Assembly: GCA_964615145.1 (NCBI GenBank)
Contig: CAZTOP010000001.1
Span: 76,341 to 140,340 of the forward strand
Length of the DNA: 64,000 nucleotides
Origin: CAIVPM01 sp964615145
GTDB lineage: Bacteria; Bacteroidota; Bacteroidia; Chitinophagales; Chitinophagaceae
Direction: 5' to 3'
Every line of letters begins with the position of its first letter. Position 1 is the first letter of the stretch. Of this stretch, positions 1 to 8,521 are shown piece after piece. The translations under genes were made by a program, and so were the position numbers. Below the pieces are notes generated by a model, which saw nothing but the letters and a program-made list of their open reading frames with translations, was not told where the DNA came from and searched no databases.

Positions 1-1903
1 TGGTGTCAGCATCAGCACAATCACTACTAACCTTAAAGCCAGATTTTTTGCAGGTTGCAACGTAGGCAAAGCCTGTTGTTGGTGGATTAAACCAAGAACT
101 TGTTGGCAATAATCTAAAAATATTAAAGAGAAGAGGAGCTGCTGCATTTAAACCAATTAAACCAGGTCTGCCTTCTCCTGTTGTATTGCCACACCAAACA
201 ACCACACAATATTTAGGGGTTAATCCAATAGCCCAAGCATCTCTAAAACCAAAACTGGTACCAGTTTTCCAAGCAATTCTTTGTGATGATGAAAATAAAT
301 TCCACAAGCCTTCTTCGCCAGGTCGCATCACTTCATTCATTGCATTAAGTGTATGCCAAATGGAAGGATAATCGGTGAATGGCGAATGGTTAGTAGATAG
401 TAGGTTATTTGCATTTTTCCTTACTCGATATTTTGGCATTTGCCAATCATCATCATTCCATTTTCCATTATTTTTTTTCTCGTGTAAATACATTCTTGCC
501 ATACTACTATAAACACCTGCAAGTTCGAAAGGTGTAATTTCGCATCCCCCTAAAATTAAACTCATACCATAATAGTCAGCAGGTTTATTAATTGTTGAAA
601 AGCCACAACTTTTTAAAACACTGTAAAATTTTTGATACTTAAATTGTTGCAATAATTTAACAGCAGGAATGTTTAAACTCCTTGCCAGTGCTCGATTTGC
701 AGGCACAGCACCATCATATCCTAAATCAAAATTTTGTGGTGTATATCCTCCAAATTGTGTTGGAATATCAGGAATTAATTGACGAGGCAATAAATTCCCC
801 TCACTTAACATTGATGCATATAACAATGGCTTTAGTGTGCTGCCTGGGCTTCTTGCACTTGTTAAAACATCGACATAGCTTTCTGTTGTGCTATCACTTG
901 GTTCATATACATTTCCTATGTATGAAATAATGTTTCCAGTTTCAACTTCCATTACCATTGCAGCAACATTTTTGATTTGATTGCCAGATAATTGGTGTTG
1001 ATGGTTTTGTACAAGTTGTGTTACTTGCTGCTGCAAACTTGCATCGAGCGTTGTTTGTAAAGAAGTGCTACTATTTTCATCTTTATCTTGATTGTAGAAA
1101 TCTTTTTTAAATTTTGATAATAGATGTGGAGCTAGCTGTGGCAAAGCTTTTGGCTCTAATGGTAGTGGTTCTATTTTGGCTAATTGACAAGTTGATGAAT
1201 CTATAGTTTTGTTGATAAGAAGTTTATCCAATAGCTCATTTCTTTTTCTTAATAATTCATTTCTATTTTTTCCAGGATGAACAAGTGCTGGAGCATTGGG
1301 CAACACTGCAAGTGCTGCCATTTCGCCCCAAGTTAATGCATTTGGATTTCTTCCATAATAACGCCAAGCTGCAGCATCAAGTCCAACAACATTACTACCA
1401 AAAGGTGCATTTGAAGCGTATAAAGCTAAAATAGTTTTCTTTTTGTAACTACACTCTAACCTAATGGCTAAAAGTATTTCTTTTAACTTATAGTAAATGT
1501 TTCTATTACTATTCTGTTGCTGCATTCTCATCACTTGCATTGTTAGCGTACTACCACCACTAACAGTTTTTTTATTGCTAAAATTTTGTTTAATAGCTCT
1601 GTATATAGCAACAGGATCAACACCTGGATGATAAAAAAATCTCTTGTCTTCGAAAGTTGTAATGCACTTTTCAAATTTTTCCGGAACAATTGGATTAAAT
1701 GGAAAACGCCATTGCCCATCGCCTGCAATAGTTGCATTTAAGAGATTTCCATTTTTATCTGTAATTACAAAACAAGTAGGACTATTGAATAGTTGAGATG
1801 GAAGTGAGAACCAAAACCACATTAGTAAAATGAAACTAATACACCATTTTATCTTTTGTTTTTTGGTGAGATGAAGAAAATAATATTTGATTGATTTTAG
1901 CAA
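1..1903 (-). CDS. pbpC: Penicillin-binding protein 1C, 3' end cut by window edge
   Basis: Bifunctional peptidoglycan synthase anchored in the inner membrane and facing the periplasm: an N-terminal glycosyltransferase polymerises lipid II and a transpeptidase cross-links it. About 634 residues are visible. There is a basic N-terminus, a membrane segment near residues 20-39, the glycosyltransferase motif EDKRFFYHPGVD with catalytic Glu85, then GGSTLTMQ. The transpeptidase has SPGSTLKP with the serine nucleophile at residue 355, RSLN, and KTGTSFG. The C-terminal domain usual for PBP1C lies beyond the left edge. No ATG precedes the membrane segment; the frame opens after a TAA inside the radA end and a TTG at 1901-1903 is the best start, three bases after the radA stop, so the two genes are probably co-transcribed. 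Identity is firm; the start is less so. Confidence 0.9.
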   Translation of the reverse strand, partial: MLKSIKYYFLHLTKKQKIKWCISFILLMWFWFSLPSQLFNSPTCFVITDKNGNLLNATIAGDGQWRFPFNPIVPEKFEKCITTFEDKRFFYHPGVDPVAIYRAIKQNFSNKKTVSGGSTLTMQVMRMQQQNSNRNIYYKLKEILLAIRLECSYKKKTILALYASNAPFGSNVVGLDAAAWRYYGRNPNALTWGEMAALAVLPNAPALVHPGKNRNELLRKRNELLDKLLINKTIDSSTCQLAKIEPLPLEPKALPQLAPHLLSKFKKDFYNQDKDENSSTSLQTTLDASLQQQVTQLVQNHQHQLSGNQIKNVAAMVMEVETGNIISYIGNVYEPSDSTTESYVDVLTSARSPGSTLKPLLYASMLSEGNLLPRQLIPDIPTQFGGYTPQNFDLGYDGAVPANRALARSLNIPAVKLLQQFKYQKFYSVLKSCGFSTINKPADYYGMSLILGGCEITPFELAGVYSSMARMYLHEKKNNGKWNDDDWQMPKYRVRKNANNLLSTNHSPFTDYPSIWHTLNAMNEVMRPGEEGLWNLFSSSQRIAWKTGTSFGFRDAWAIGLTPKYCVVVWCGNTTGEGRPGLIGLNAAAPLLFNIFRLLPTSSWFNPPTTGFAYVATCKKSGFKVSSDCADADT

Positions 1904-1906
1904 GTA

Positions 1907-3274
1907 TTAAAATAAATATTGATACACTTCGTGAACTTGAGCAAAAGGAACAATCTCGATTTTGTAATTATTATTGTTGTAATTTTTTTTGTTGTATTTA
2001 CTTACAATAATTTTATCAAATCCAAGTTTTTCAGCTTCGGCAATTCGTTGTTCAATTCTGTTCACAGCACGAATTTCACCATTTAATCCCACTTCGCCAG
2101 CAAAGCATATTTTTTGCGGAAGTGATACATCTTCATAAGATGAAAGTAAAGAACAGATAACTGCCAAGTCAATTGAGGGATCTTCTACTTTTAATCCTCC
2201 AGCAATATTTACAAAAACATCTTTTACACCAAAGTGAAATCCACCTCGCTTTTCAAGAACTGCTAATAGCAATTGAAGTCTTCTTAAATCAAATCCACTA
2301 ACAGTCCTTTGTGGAGTGCCATAAACACTTTGAGTTACAAGTGCCTGAACTTCTATTAATAAAGGTCTCATTCCTTCTAATGTAGCAGCAATAGATGTTC
2401 CACTTAAATTTTCTTCTCTTTGTGTAATTAAAATTTCACTTGGATTAGCAACAGTTTTCATTCCACCTGCATCCATTTCATAAATACCAATTTCGTTGGT
2501 GCTGCCAAATCTGTTTTTTAAAGTCCTTAAAATTCTATAAGCATAATGTCTATCGCCTTCAAATTGTAAAACGGTATCTACTATATGTTCAAGAATTTTT
2601 GGTCCAGCAATACTTCCATCTTTTGTTATGTGTCCAATCAAGAAAACTGGTGTGTTTGTTTCTTTGGCAAAACGTTGAAATTCGCCTGTGCATTCTCTAA
2701 TTTGAGAAACACTACCAGCAGAAGATTCAATCAAACTGCTTTGCAAAGTTTGAATAGAATCGATAATTACAACATTAGGTTTTACTTTTTTGATTTCGTT
2801 GAAAATACTGTTGGTATTGGTTTCTGTAAGTAAATAGAAATTATCGTTTTGAATATTTACTCTTTCTGCTCTCATTTTAATTTGCTGTTCACTCTCCTCA
2901 CCACTAATGTATAACACTCTTAAATTTTGAAGCATTAAACCAATTTGCAAAAACAAAGTACTCTTGCCAATACCGGGTTCTCCAGCAACTAAAACAATAC
3001 TTCCTGCAACAATGCCACCACCTAAAACTCTATTTAATTCAGGGTCGGGTGTTATGATTCTTTTTTCAACTTTAGTTTGAACATCATTTAACGCAATCGC
3101 TTTATTGGTAGTAGTTTCAGCAGAATACCCTTTCCAGTTTTGTTCATCTTTATCTTTTTCAATTACTTCTTCAACTAATGTATTCCATTGATTACAGCTT
3201 GAGCATTTTCCTTGCCATTTAGCACTCATATAACCACAATTGCTACAAAAAAATGCTGTTTTTATTTTGCTCAT
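1907..3274 (-). CDS. radA: DNA repair protein RadA (Sms)
   Basis: RecA-like ATPase that helps process recombination intermediates in homologous repair. The 455 residues match the family length. An N-terminal zinc finger uses Cys10, Cys13, Cys24 and Cys27. Walker A is GEPGIGKST at residues 98-106. The RadA-specific KNRFG motif lies near residue 253, and the C-terminal third is the Lon-protease-like domain, including GGLKVEDPSIDLA. The ATG at 3274 is directly preceded by a near-consensus -7 element. pbpC follows after three bases. Confidence 0.97.
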   Translation of the reverse strand: MSKIKTAFFCSNCGYMSAKWQGKCSSCNQWNTLVEEVIEKDKDEQNWKGYSAETTTNKAIALNDVQTKVEKRIITPDPELNRVLGGGIVAGSIVLVAGEPGIGKSTLFLQIGLMLQNLRVLYISGEESEQQIKMRAERVNIQNDNFYLLTETNTNSIFNEIKKVKPNVVIIDSIQTLQSSLIESSAGSVSQIRECTGEFQRFAKETNTPVFLIGHITKDGSIAGPKILEHIVDTVLQFEGDRHYAYRILRTLKNRFGSTNEIGIYEMDAGGMKTVANPSEILITQREENLSGTSIAATLEGMRPLLIEVQALVTQSVYGTPQRTVSGFDLRRLQLLLAVLEKRGGFHFGVKDVFVNIAGGLKVEDPSIDLAVICSLLSSYEDVSLPQKICFAGEVGLNGEIRAVNRIEQRIAEAEKLGFDKIIVSKYNKKNYNNNNYKIEIVPFAQVHEVYQYLF

Positions 3275-3279
3275 AGAAG

Positions 3280-3287
3280 CAAAGTTT
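3280..3287 (-). promoter_or_regulatory. Putative -7 element for radA
   Basis: On the minus strand this reads AAACTTTG, one mismatch from the Bacteroidota -7 consensus TAnnTTTG. Only five bases separate it from the radA ATG, so transcription would begin at or next to the start codon. Confidence 0.45.
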
Positions 3288-3370
3288 GGGGTTTATGGTT
3301 TATGATTTGAAGATTATTAATTTAAAAAACTTTCAAAGAAAAGTATTTGTAAATTGCTTTTTGTTGAAGA

Positions 3371-3408
3371 TATTAAAAAAGCAAAAGAGCCGACAATTGC
3401 CGACTCTT
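3371..3408 (-). terminator. Stem-loop with U-rich tail, minus strand
   Basis: The arms at 3385-3394 and 3399-3408 flank an AATT loop. On the plus strand there are two C/A mismatches; on the minus strand the same positions become G-U pairs, giving a complete 10-bp stem followed by TTTTGCTTTTTTAAT. This looks like an intrinsic terminator for a minus-strand transcript, yet no protein gene lies upstream on that strand. It could end a small RNA or attenuate a longer radA leader. Confidence 0.55.
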
Positions 3409-3558
3409 CTACTTACTAACCCATTAAATTCCTCGACTAAGTTAGGGGAAAAACTGTGGTTTGAAAATTATTTTTTTTATTTTCTTATTTCTTTGGAGAA
3501 TACTTTAACCCCAAAATATATTTTATTAAAACATTAATTTACTAATAATCAAATATTT

Positions 3559-3600
3559 ATTTGAAATAAAAAGTTGTTTAGCTAACTTTTTATTTCAAAT
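3559..3600. repeat. 17-bp perfect inverted repeat upstream of susC
   Basis: Arms 3559-3575 (ATTTGAAATAAAAAGTT) and 3584-3600 are exact reverse complements around an 8-base loop. It ends 36 bases before the susC -7 element. It could be an operator for a dimeric regulator or a weak bidirectional terminator; the sequence does not decide. Confidence 0.75.
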
Positions 3601-3635
3601 GTTAAGAAAATGTTAAGGAGTTGTGCAACAAATCT

Positions 3636-3643
3636 TATATTTG
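3636..3643 (+). promoter_or_regulatory. Putative -7 element for susC
   Basis: TATATTTG is a full match to TAnnTTTG. The start codon is 66 bases downstream, leaving an untranslated leader of about 60 bases. The -33 element is not clear. Confidence 0.5.
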
Positions 3644-3709
3644 TGATGTCTATTGGGTGTGTTTGCAGTAGACACGAATTAAATATTAATCACATTAAAT
3701 TTTAGCAAC

Positions 3710-6700
3710 ATGAGAAAAAAACTCCTCTTTGGGTTTAGTGCCTTGTTTTTGTTTTGCATAACAAGTTTAGCACAAACCACCGCAACCGGTAAGGTTGTTG
3801 ATGAAAAAGGTGCCGGCATTTCTGGTGCCACCGTACTTGAAAAAGGAACTAAAAACGGGACTACAACAAATTCGGAAGGTTCGTATTCCTTAAAAGTCAA
3901 AAGTGGGGCAATGTTAATTGTTTCTGCTGTTGGCCGTGAATCTGTCACCGTATCATCGAATTCTGGAAGTAACATCTTGCTGAAAGCGGTTGCTACTGAA
4001 ATCGAAGAATTAACTGTATCAACAGCTTTGGGTATTAAAAGAAGCAAAAACAAACTCCCATACTCAGCACAAGTCGTTTCTGGCGATGATATAAATAGAG
4101 CAAAAAGTGGAAACTTTCTGAATAACTTATCGGGTGCGGCTGCTGGGTTAGAAATAAGACAAACTAATACAATGGGTGGTTCTACCAATGCAGTTGTTCG
4201 TGGTAATAAATCAATTTCCGGCTCAAATCAAGCATTGTTTGTTGTCGATGGTGTGCCATACAACAATAGTGCTGCTGCAACTCCAAATCAAAGAACCGGA
4301 AGAGGTGGATATGATTATGGTAACAATGCTGCTGATATTAATCCTGAAGATATTGAATCCGTAACTGTATTAAAAGGTCCTGCTGCCTCTGCTTTGTATG
4401 GTTCATTAGGTTACAATGGAGTTATTTTAATTACTACAAAAAAAGCAAAAAAAGGCTTGGGAATCACCGTAAACACAGGTGTTTCCTTTACTAGTGCTGA
4501 TAAGAGTACTTTCCCCACTTATCAAGATAAATATGGTGGCGGTTATGGACAATACTATGAAGACCCATCTGGCTATTTCTTATATAGAGATGTGAATGGG
4601 GATGGGGTTAATGATTTAGTAGTTCCAACAAGCGAAGATGCCTCATATGGGGGGGCTTTTGATCCCAATAAAATGGTATATCAGTGGGATGCTTTTGATC
4701 CTAACTCTCCAAATTTTGGAAAAGCAAAACCATGGGTTGCTGCTAAAAACGGCCCAGCTTCTTTCCTTCAAAATGCTACAAATTTTAATAATAGTGTTTT
4801 TATTGAGAATTCAAATGAAAATGGTAGCTTTAAGTTAGGCTATACCAGGAATGATGAAAAAGGAATCTTGCCTAATAGTAAAATAAATAAAAATTTACTA
4901 ACCCTCTCTACAACCTATAATATTACTTCTGCATTAACAGCTGGTGCTACAATGAATTACTCCAGAACAGATGGTTTAGGTAGATACGGAACTGGTTATG
5001 ATGACAAGAATGTTATGAGTACTTTTCGTCAGTGGTGGCAGGTTAATAATGATATTAATGACTTAAAAGACGCTTATTTTAGAAATAAGAAAAATGTTAC
5101 TTGGAATTGGGCTGATCCAGATGATTTAACTCCAATTTATTGGGATAATCCATGGTTTGTAAGATATCAGAATTTTGAGACTGATTACAGAAATAGATAT
5201 TTTGGTAATGTTAATCTTAATTGGAAAGTTAATAAGTACCTAAATATCATGGGTAGAGTTAGCTTAGACCAGTTTGATGCTATGCAAGAAGAAAGAGCCG
5301 CTGTTGGAACAGTTGGAGTTTCTGCATATGACAGAACCAACCAAACTGGTAAACAAACCAACTTTGATTTAATGGCAAATTATGATAGAAATATTACTGC
5401 TAAATTAAATTTAAAAGCTTTAGTTGGGGTTAACATTCGGAAAGATGAGGTAACTACCACTAGTGCTAGCACGAATGGTGGATTAGTAGTCCCTGGAATT
5501 TACGCTCTAAGCAATTCGAAAAATGCAGTAAATGCACCTTCAGAGTTTTACGGCAAAAAAGAAGTTGATGGTGTTTTTGCTGGAATTACTTTAACCTACA
5601 ATAGTCTATTAACCCTAGATGCCACTTTAAGAAGGGATGCCTCTTCTACTTTACCTGAAGGAAGCAATAAGTATAATTATCCTGGAGTCTCTGGAGGTTT
5701 TATCTTTTCTAATTTATTAAAAGATTTGACTTGGTTGAATTTTGGTAAATTAAGAGCAAATTATGCCGAGGTTGGTAGTGACGCTCCATATTTTGCTGTT
5801 AAGAATACATATACAGCACAAACTACATTTGGATCACAAAATGTATTTTCATCTCCCACAACTAGTAACAATCCTAATTTAAAGCCTGAACAAACAAAAT
5901 CATCCGAGATTGGTCTTGAATTAGCATTGTTAAAAAATAAAATTACACTAGATTTTACTTATTACGATGCAAAATCATTTAACCAAATTATCCCTGTTTC
6001 AATTTCAAGAGCCACTGGATACAATTCACTTTATAAAAATTCAGGAACAGTCCAAAACAAAGGGGTTGAAATTTCTTTAGGGGTGACACCTGTTAAAACT
6101 AAAGATCTAGGTTGGAATTTTGCAATTAATTGGACAAAAAACAAAAGTACTGTAGTAGAGTTATTTAATGACGGTGCAGGGAACGTAATTGATAATATTG
6201 TATTGGGCTCATTTCAGGGTGGAGTTACCATTAATGCAGCTGTTGGACAACCTTATGGTGTAATAAAGGGAAGTGACTTTAATTATTATGGAGATCCTAA
6301 TAGAATTACTAGAGATCCAGCAATGAGAATTGTTGGTACTAATGGTAGATACCAGATTTCCACAGCTGCAAATAATATTATCGGAGACCCAAATCCTAAA
6401 TGGACTGGTAGTTTTAGAAACAATATTCGTTATAAGAATTTTAATTTAGGTTTCTTGATTGACGTGAAACATGGTGGAGATGTATTTTCGCTTGATATGT
6501 ACTACGGCTTAGCAACTGGTTTGTACCCTGAAACTGCAGGTTTGAATGATTTGGGTAATCCTTTGCGTAATTCAAATGCAAATGGCGGAGGTATTATTAG
6601 ACAGGGAGTTGATGCAACAGGTAAAGCAAATACAGTAAGGGCAAGTGCTACTAACTTTGGTGCTTATGGTTACAGATATTCGCCAGCTGCTGGATTTATC

Positions 6701-6952
6701 TATGACGCAAGCTACGTTAAATTGAGGGAGCTATCTTTAACCTACACTTTCCCGAAAGCAATGGTTTCTAAATTGAAAGTGTTAAAGGATATTCAATTCT
6801 CTGTAGTAGGAAGAAATCTTTGGATTATTTCAAAAAACCTTCCATATGCAGACCCTGAAGAAACTTATGGATCTGGTAACTTACAAGGATATTCTGGAAA
6901 TGCTTTTCCTTCTGCAAGAACAATATCTGCTAACTTAAAATTTACTTTCTAA
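3710..6952 (+). CDS. SusC/RagA-family TonB-linked outer-membrane receptor
   Basis: TonB-dependent importer of the outer membrane; with its SusD partner it would take up an oligomeric nutrient (substrate unknown). The 1080 residues fit the family. There is a signal peptide over about residues 1-22 ending near LAQ, a carboxypeptidase-like regulatory domain at about 23-95, the plug domain with VVRGNKS and FVVDGVPYNN around 160-185, then a 22-strand-type barrel ending in an aromatic residue (LKFTF). The first several hundred bases are visibly richer in G+C than the barrel-coding part. A G7 run lies at 4649-4655 inside the frame. SusD follows after 19 bases, so the two form an operon. No sigma/anti-sigma pair or glycoside hydrolase is adjacent. 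Confidence 0.96.
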   Translation: MRKKLLFGFSALFLFCITSLAQTTATGKVVDEKGAGISGATVLEKGTKNGTTTNSEGSYSLKVKSGAMLIVSAVGRESVTVSSNSGSNILLKAVATEIEELTVSTALGIKRSKNKLPYSAQVVSGDDINRAKSGNFLNNLSGAAAGLEIRQTNTMGGSTNAVVRGNKSISGSNQALFVVDGVPYNNSAAATPNQRTGRGGYDYGNNAADINPEDIESVTVLKGPAASALYGSLGYNGVILITTKKAKKGLGITVNTGVSFTSADKSTFPTYQDKYGGGYGQYYEDPSGYFLYRDVNGDGVNDLVVPTSEDASYGGAFDPNKMVYQWDAFDPNSPNFGKAKPWVAAKNGPASFLQNATNFNNSVFIENSNENGSFKLGYTRNDEKGILPNSKINKNLLTLSTTYNITSALTAGATMNYSRTDGLGRYGTGYDDKNVMSTFRQWWQVNNDINDLKDAYFRNKKNVTWNWADPDDLTPIYWDNPWFVRYQNFETDYRNRYFGNVNLNWKVNKYLNIMGRVSLDQFDAMQEERAAVGTVGVSAYDRTNQTGKQTNFDLMANYDRNITAKLNLKALVGVNIRKDEVTTTSASTNGGLVVPGIYALSNSKNAVNAPSEFYGKKEVDGVFAGITLTYNSLLTLDATLRRDASSTLPEGSNKYNYPGVSGGFIFSNLLKDLTWLNFGKLRANYAEVGSDAPYFAVKNTYTAQTTFGSQNVFSSPTTSNNPNLKPEQTKSSEIGLELALLKNKITLDFTYYDAKSFNQIIPVSISRATGYNSLYKNSGTVQNKGVEISLGVTPVKTKDLGWNFAINWTKNKSTVVELFNDGAGNVIDNIVLGSFQGGVTINAAVGQPYGVIKGSDFNYYGDPNRITRDPAMRIVGTNGRYQISTAANNIIGDPNPKWTGSFRNNIRYKNFNLGFLIDVKHGGDVFSLDMYYGLATGLYPETAGLNDLGNPLRNSNANGGGIIRQGVDATGKANTVRASATNFGAYGYRYSPAAGFIYDASYVKLRELSLTYTFPKAMVSKLKVLKDIQFSVVGRNLWIISKNLPYADPEETYGSGNLQGYSGNAFPSARTISANLKFTF

Positions 6953-6971
6953 CCTTCTAAAAACTAAAAAA

Positions 6972-8396
6972 ATGAAAAAAATTATCATATATTCAGGGTT
7001 AGTTTGTTCACTGCTATTAGGCAGCTGCAAAAAAGACTTAACAAGTTTAAATATCGATACAAAAAACCCTTCGAACGTTCCATCATACACGTTATTTACT
7101 TATGCTCAGAAGAATTTGGCAAGTACATTAGCCTCCTCTAATGTTAACACAAATATTTTTAGACTAATTTCTCAGCATTGGACAGAGACTACGTATACGG
7201 ATGAGTCAAATTATGACTTAGCTACAAGAAACATTCCACAAAATTGGTGGCACACAATTTATAGAGATGTGTTAAGAAATTTAGAAGACTCTAAATCGTT
7301 AATTCCAACAGATGTTATTGATGCTAAACAACAGAAAAATGAACTAGCAATCATTGATATTATGAAGGTTTACACTTACCATTATTTATTTACAACCTTT
7401 GGAAATGTTCCATATTCAGAAGCCTTGGATATTAATAATACACAGCCTAAATATGATGATGCAAAAACAGCGTACGCATCTATGTTAGCAACCCTTGATG
7501 CCGCTATAGCTAAATTAGATGCCTCAGGCAAAAGTTTTGAAGGAGCTGATATAATTTATAATGGCGACGTCGCCAAGTGGAAAATGTTTGCAGCATCTTT
7601 TAAGCTTAAAATGGCAATGATGATGGCTGATTATGATGCTACTGCAGCGTCTGCTGCTGCAAGTGCTGCTATCACTACAGGTGTATTTTCTGCTAATTCA
7701 GACAATGCAAGTTTTGGTTTCTTATCTGCACCACCGAATACTAATCCAATTTGGGTGGATTTAGTTCAAAGTGGTAGAAAAGATTTTGTGGCTGCCAACA
7801 CATTAGTTGATGCAATGAAAGCAAATAACGATCCCCGTGTTCCATTGTATTTCACTTTAGATGGATCATCTGGATATTCTGGAGGCATTTGTGGTGCTAG
7901 TAATAACTATGCTAGTTTCTCAAAACCTGCAGCTAGTATTACAGATCCTGCTCATCCATACATTCTAATGGACTATTCAGAAGTTGAGTTTCTATTAGCG
8001 GAAGCTGCTGCAAGAGGAATGAGTATTTCTGGAACTGCAAAATCTCATTATGATGCGGCTGTTACAGCATCTATTACATCTTGGGGAGGGAATGCTAGTG
8101 ATGCTTCTACATTTCTTGCACAACCTAGTGTAGCTTTTGATGCTGCTAATTATAAAAAATCAATCGGTAATCAAAAATGGGTTGCATTATACGACAGAGG
8201 ACATGATGCTTGGACAGAATGGAGAAGACTAGACTTCCCAATACTTGTGGCTCCATCTAGTGCTATATCAGTTACACCATTGAGATTTACCTATCCTGTG
8301 AGTGAGCAAAATCTTAATAAAAATAACTACTCTGCTGCTTCATCGGCTGTTGGAGGAGATATGGTTGATAAGAAGCTTTGGTTTGATAAAAACTAA
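6972..8396 (+). CDS. SusD/RagB-like nutrient-binding lipoprotein
   Basis: Surface lipoprotein that caps the SusC barrel and binds the substrate. The lipobox LLGSC places the lipidated cysteine at residue 19. The 474 residues, the NIDTKNPSNVPSYTLFTYAQ start and the LLAEAAARG helix near the middle fit the SusD-like_2 subgroup (the PF12771 type) rather than classical SusD. It starts 19 bases after susC and is followed by a hairpin terminator, so susC-susD is a two-gene operon. Substrate cannot be inferred from sequence. Confidence 0.93.
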   Translation: MKKIIIYSGLVCSLLLGSCKKDLTSLNIDTKNPSNVPSYTLFTYAQKNLASTLASSNVNTNIFRLISQHWTETTYTDESNYDLATRNIPQNWWHTIYRDVLRNLEDSKSLIPTDVIDAKQQKNELAIIDIMKVYTYHYLFTTFGNVPYSEALDINNTQPKYDDAKTAYASMLATLDAAIAKLDASGKSFEGADIIYNGDVAKWKMFAASFKLKMAMMMADYDATAASAAASAAITTGVFSANSDNASFGFLSAPPNTNPIWVDLVQSGRKDFVAANTLVDAMKANNDPRVPLYFTLDGSSGYSGGICGASNNYASFSKPAASITDPAHPYILMDYSEVEFLLAEAAARGMSISGTAKSHYDAAVTASITSWGGNASDASTFLAQPSVAFDAANYKKSIGNQKWVALYDRGHDAWTEWRRLDFPILVAPSSAISVTPLRFTYPVSEQNLNKNNYSAASSAVGGDMVDKKLWFDKN

Positions 8397-8420
8397 CTTT
8401 TTATATTTTATAATTTTAAT

Positions 8421-8455
8421 AGGCTGTCAATTTTGGCAGCCTATTTTATTTTTAA
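8421..8455 (+). terminator. Intrinsic terminator after susD
   Basis: AGGCTGTC pairs with GGCAGCCT (one G-U pair) around an AATTTT loop at 8421-8442, followed by a T-rich tract. It separates susCD from the DUF1800 gene. Confidence 0.8.
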
Positions 8456-8521
8456 TATAAAAATTAAATACTGATTAAACTAAAAAAATAATACCTTGTC
8501 CTAAATTTTAAACTCTATAAA

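Larger units (their letters stand above)
3275..3709. other. Non-coding region between radA and susC
   Basis: Divergent intergenic region of 435 bases. It holds a simple repeat next to radA (GTTTATGGTTTATGATTT on the plus strand), a stem-loop that pairs best on the minus strand (3385-3408), a 17-bp perfect inverted repeat (3559-3600) and the susC -7 element (3636-3643). An open frame at 3286-3537 has no family features or promoter and is not taken as a gene. Confidence 0.7.

Noticed and set aside
186..930. Two plus-strand open frames (186-371 and 682-930)
   Set aside because: They lie inside pbpC, whose opposite-strand frame is continuous with all transpeptidase motifs. Neither shows a family feature.
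3286..3537. 83-residue open frame between radA and susC
   Set aside because: No signal peptide, domain or start context. It runs through the stem-loop at 3385-3408 and overlaps the simple repeat next to radA.
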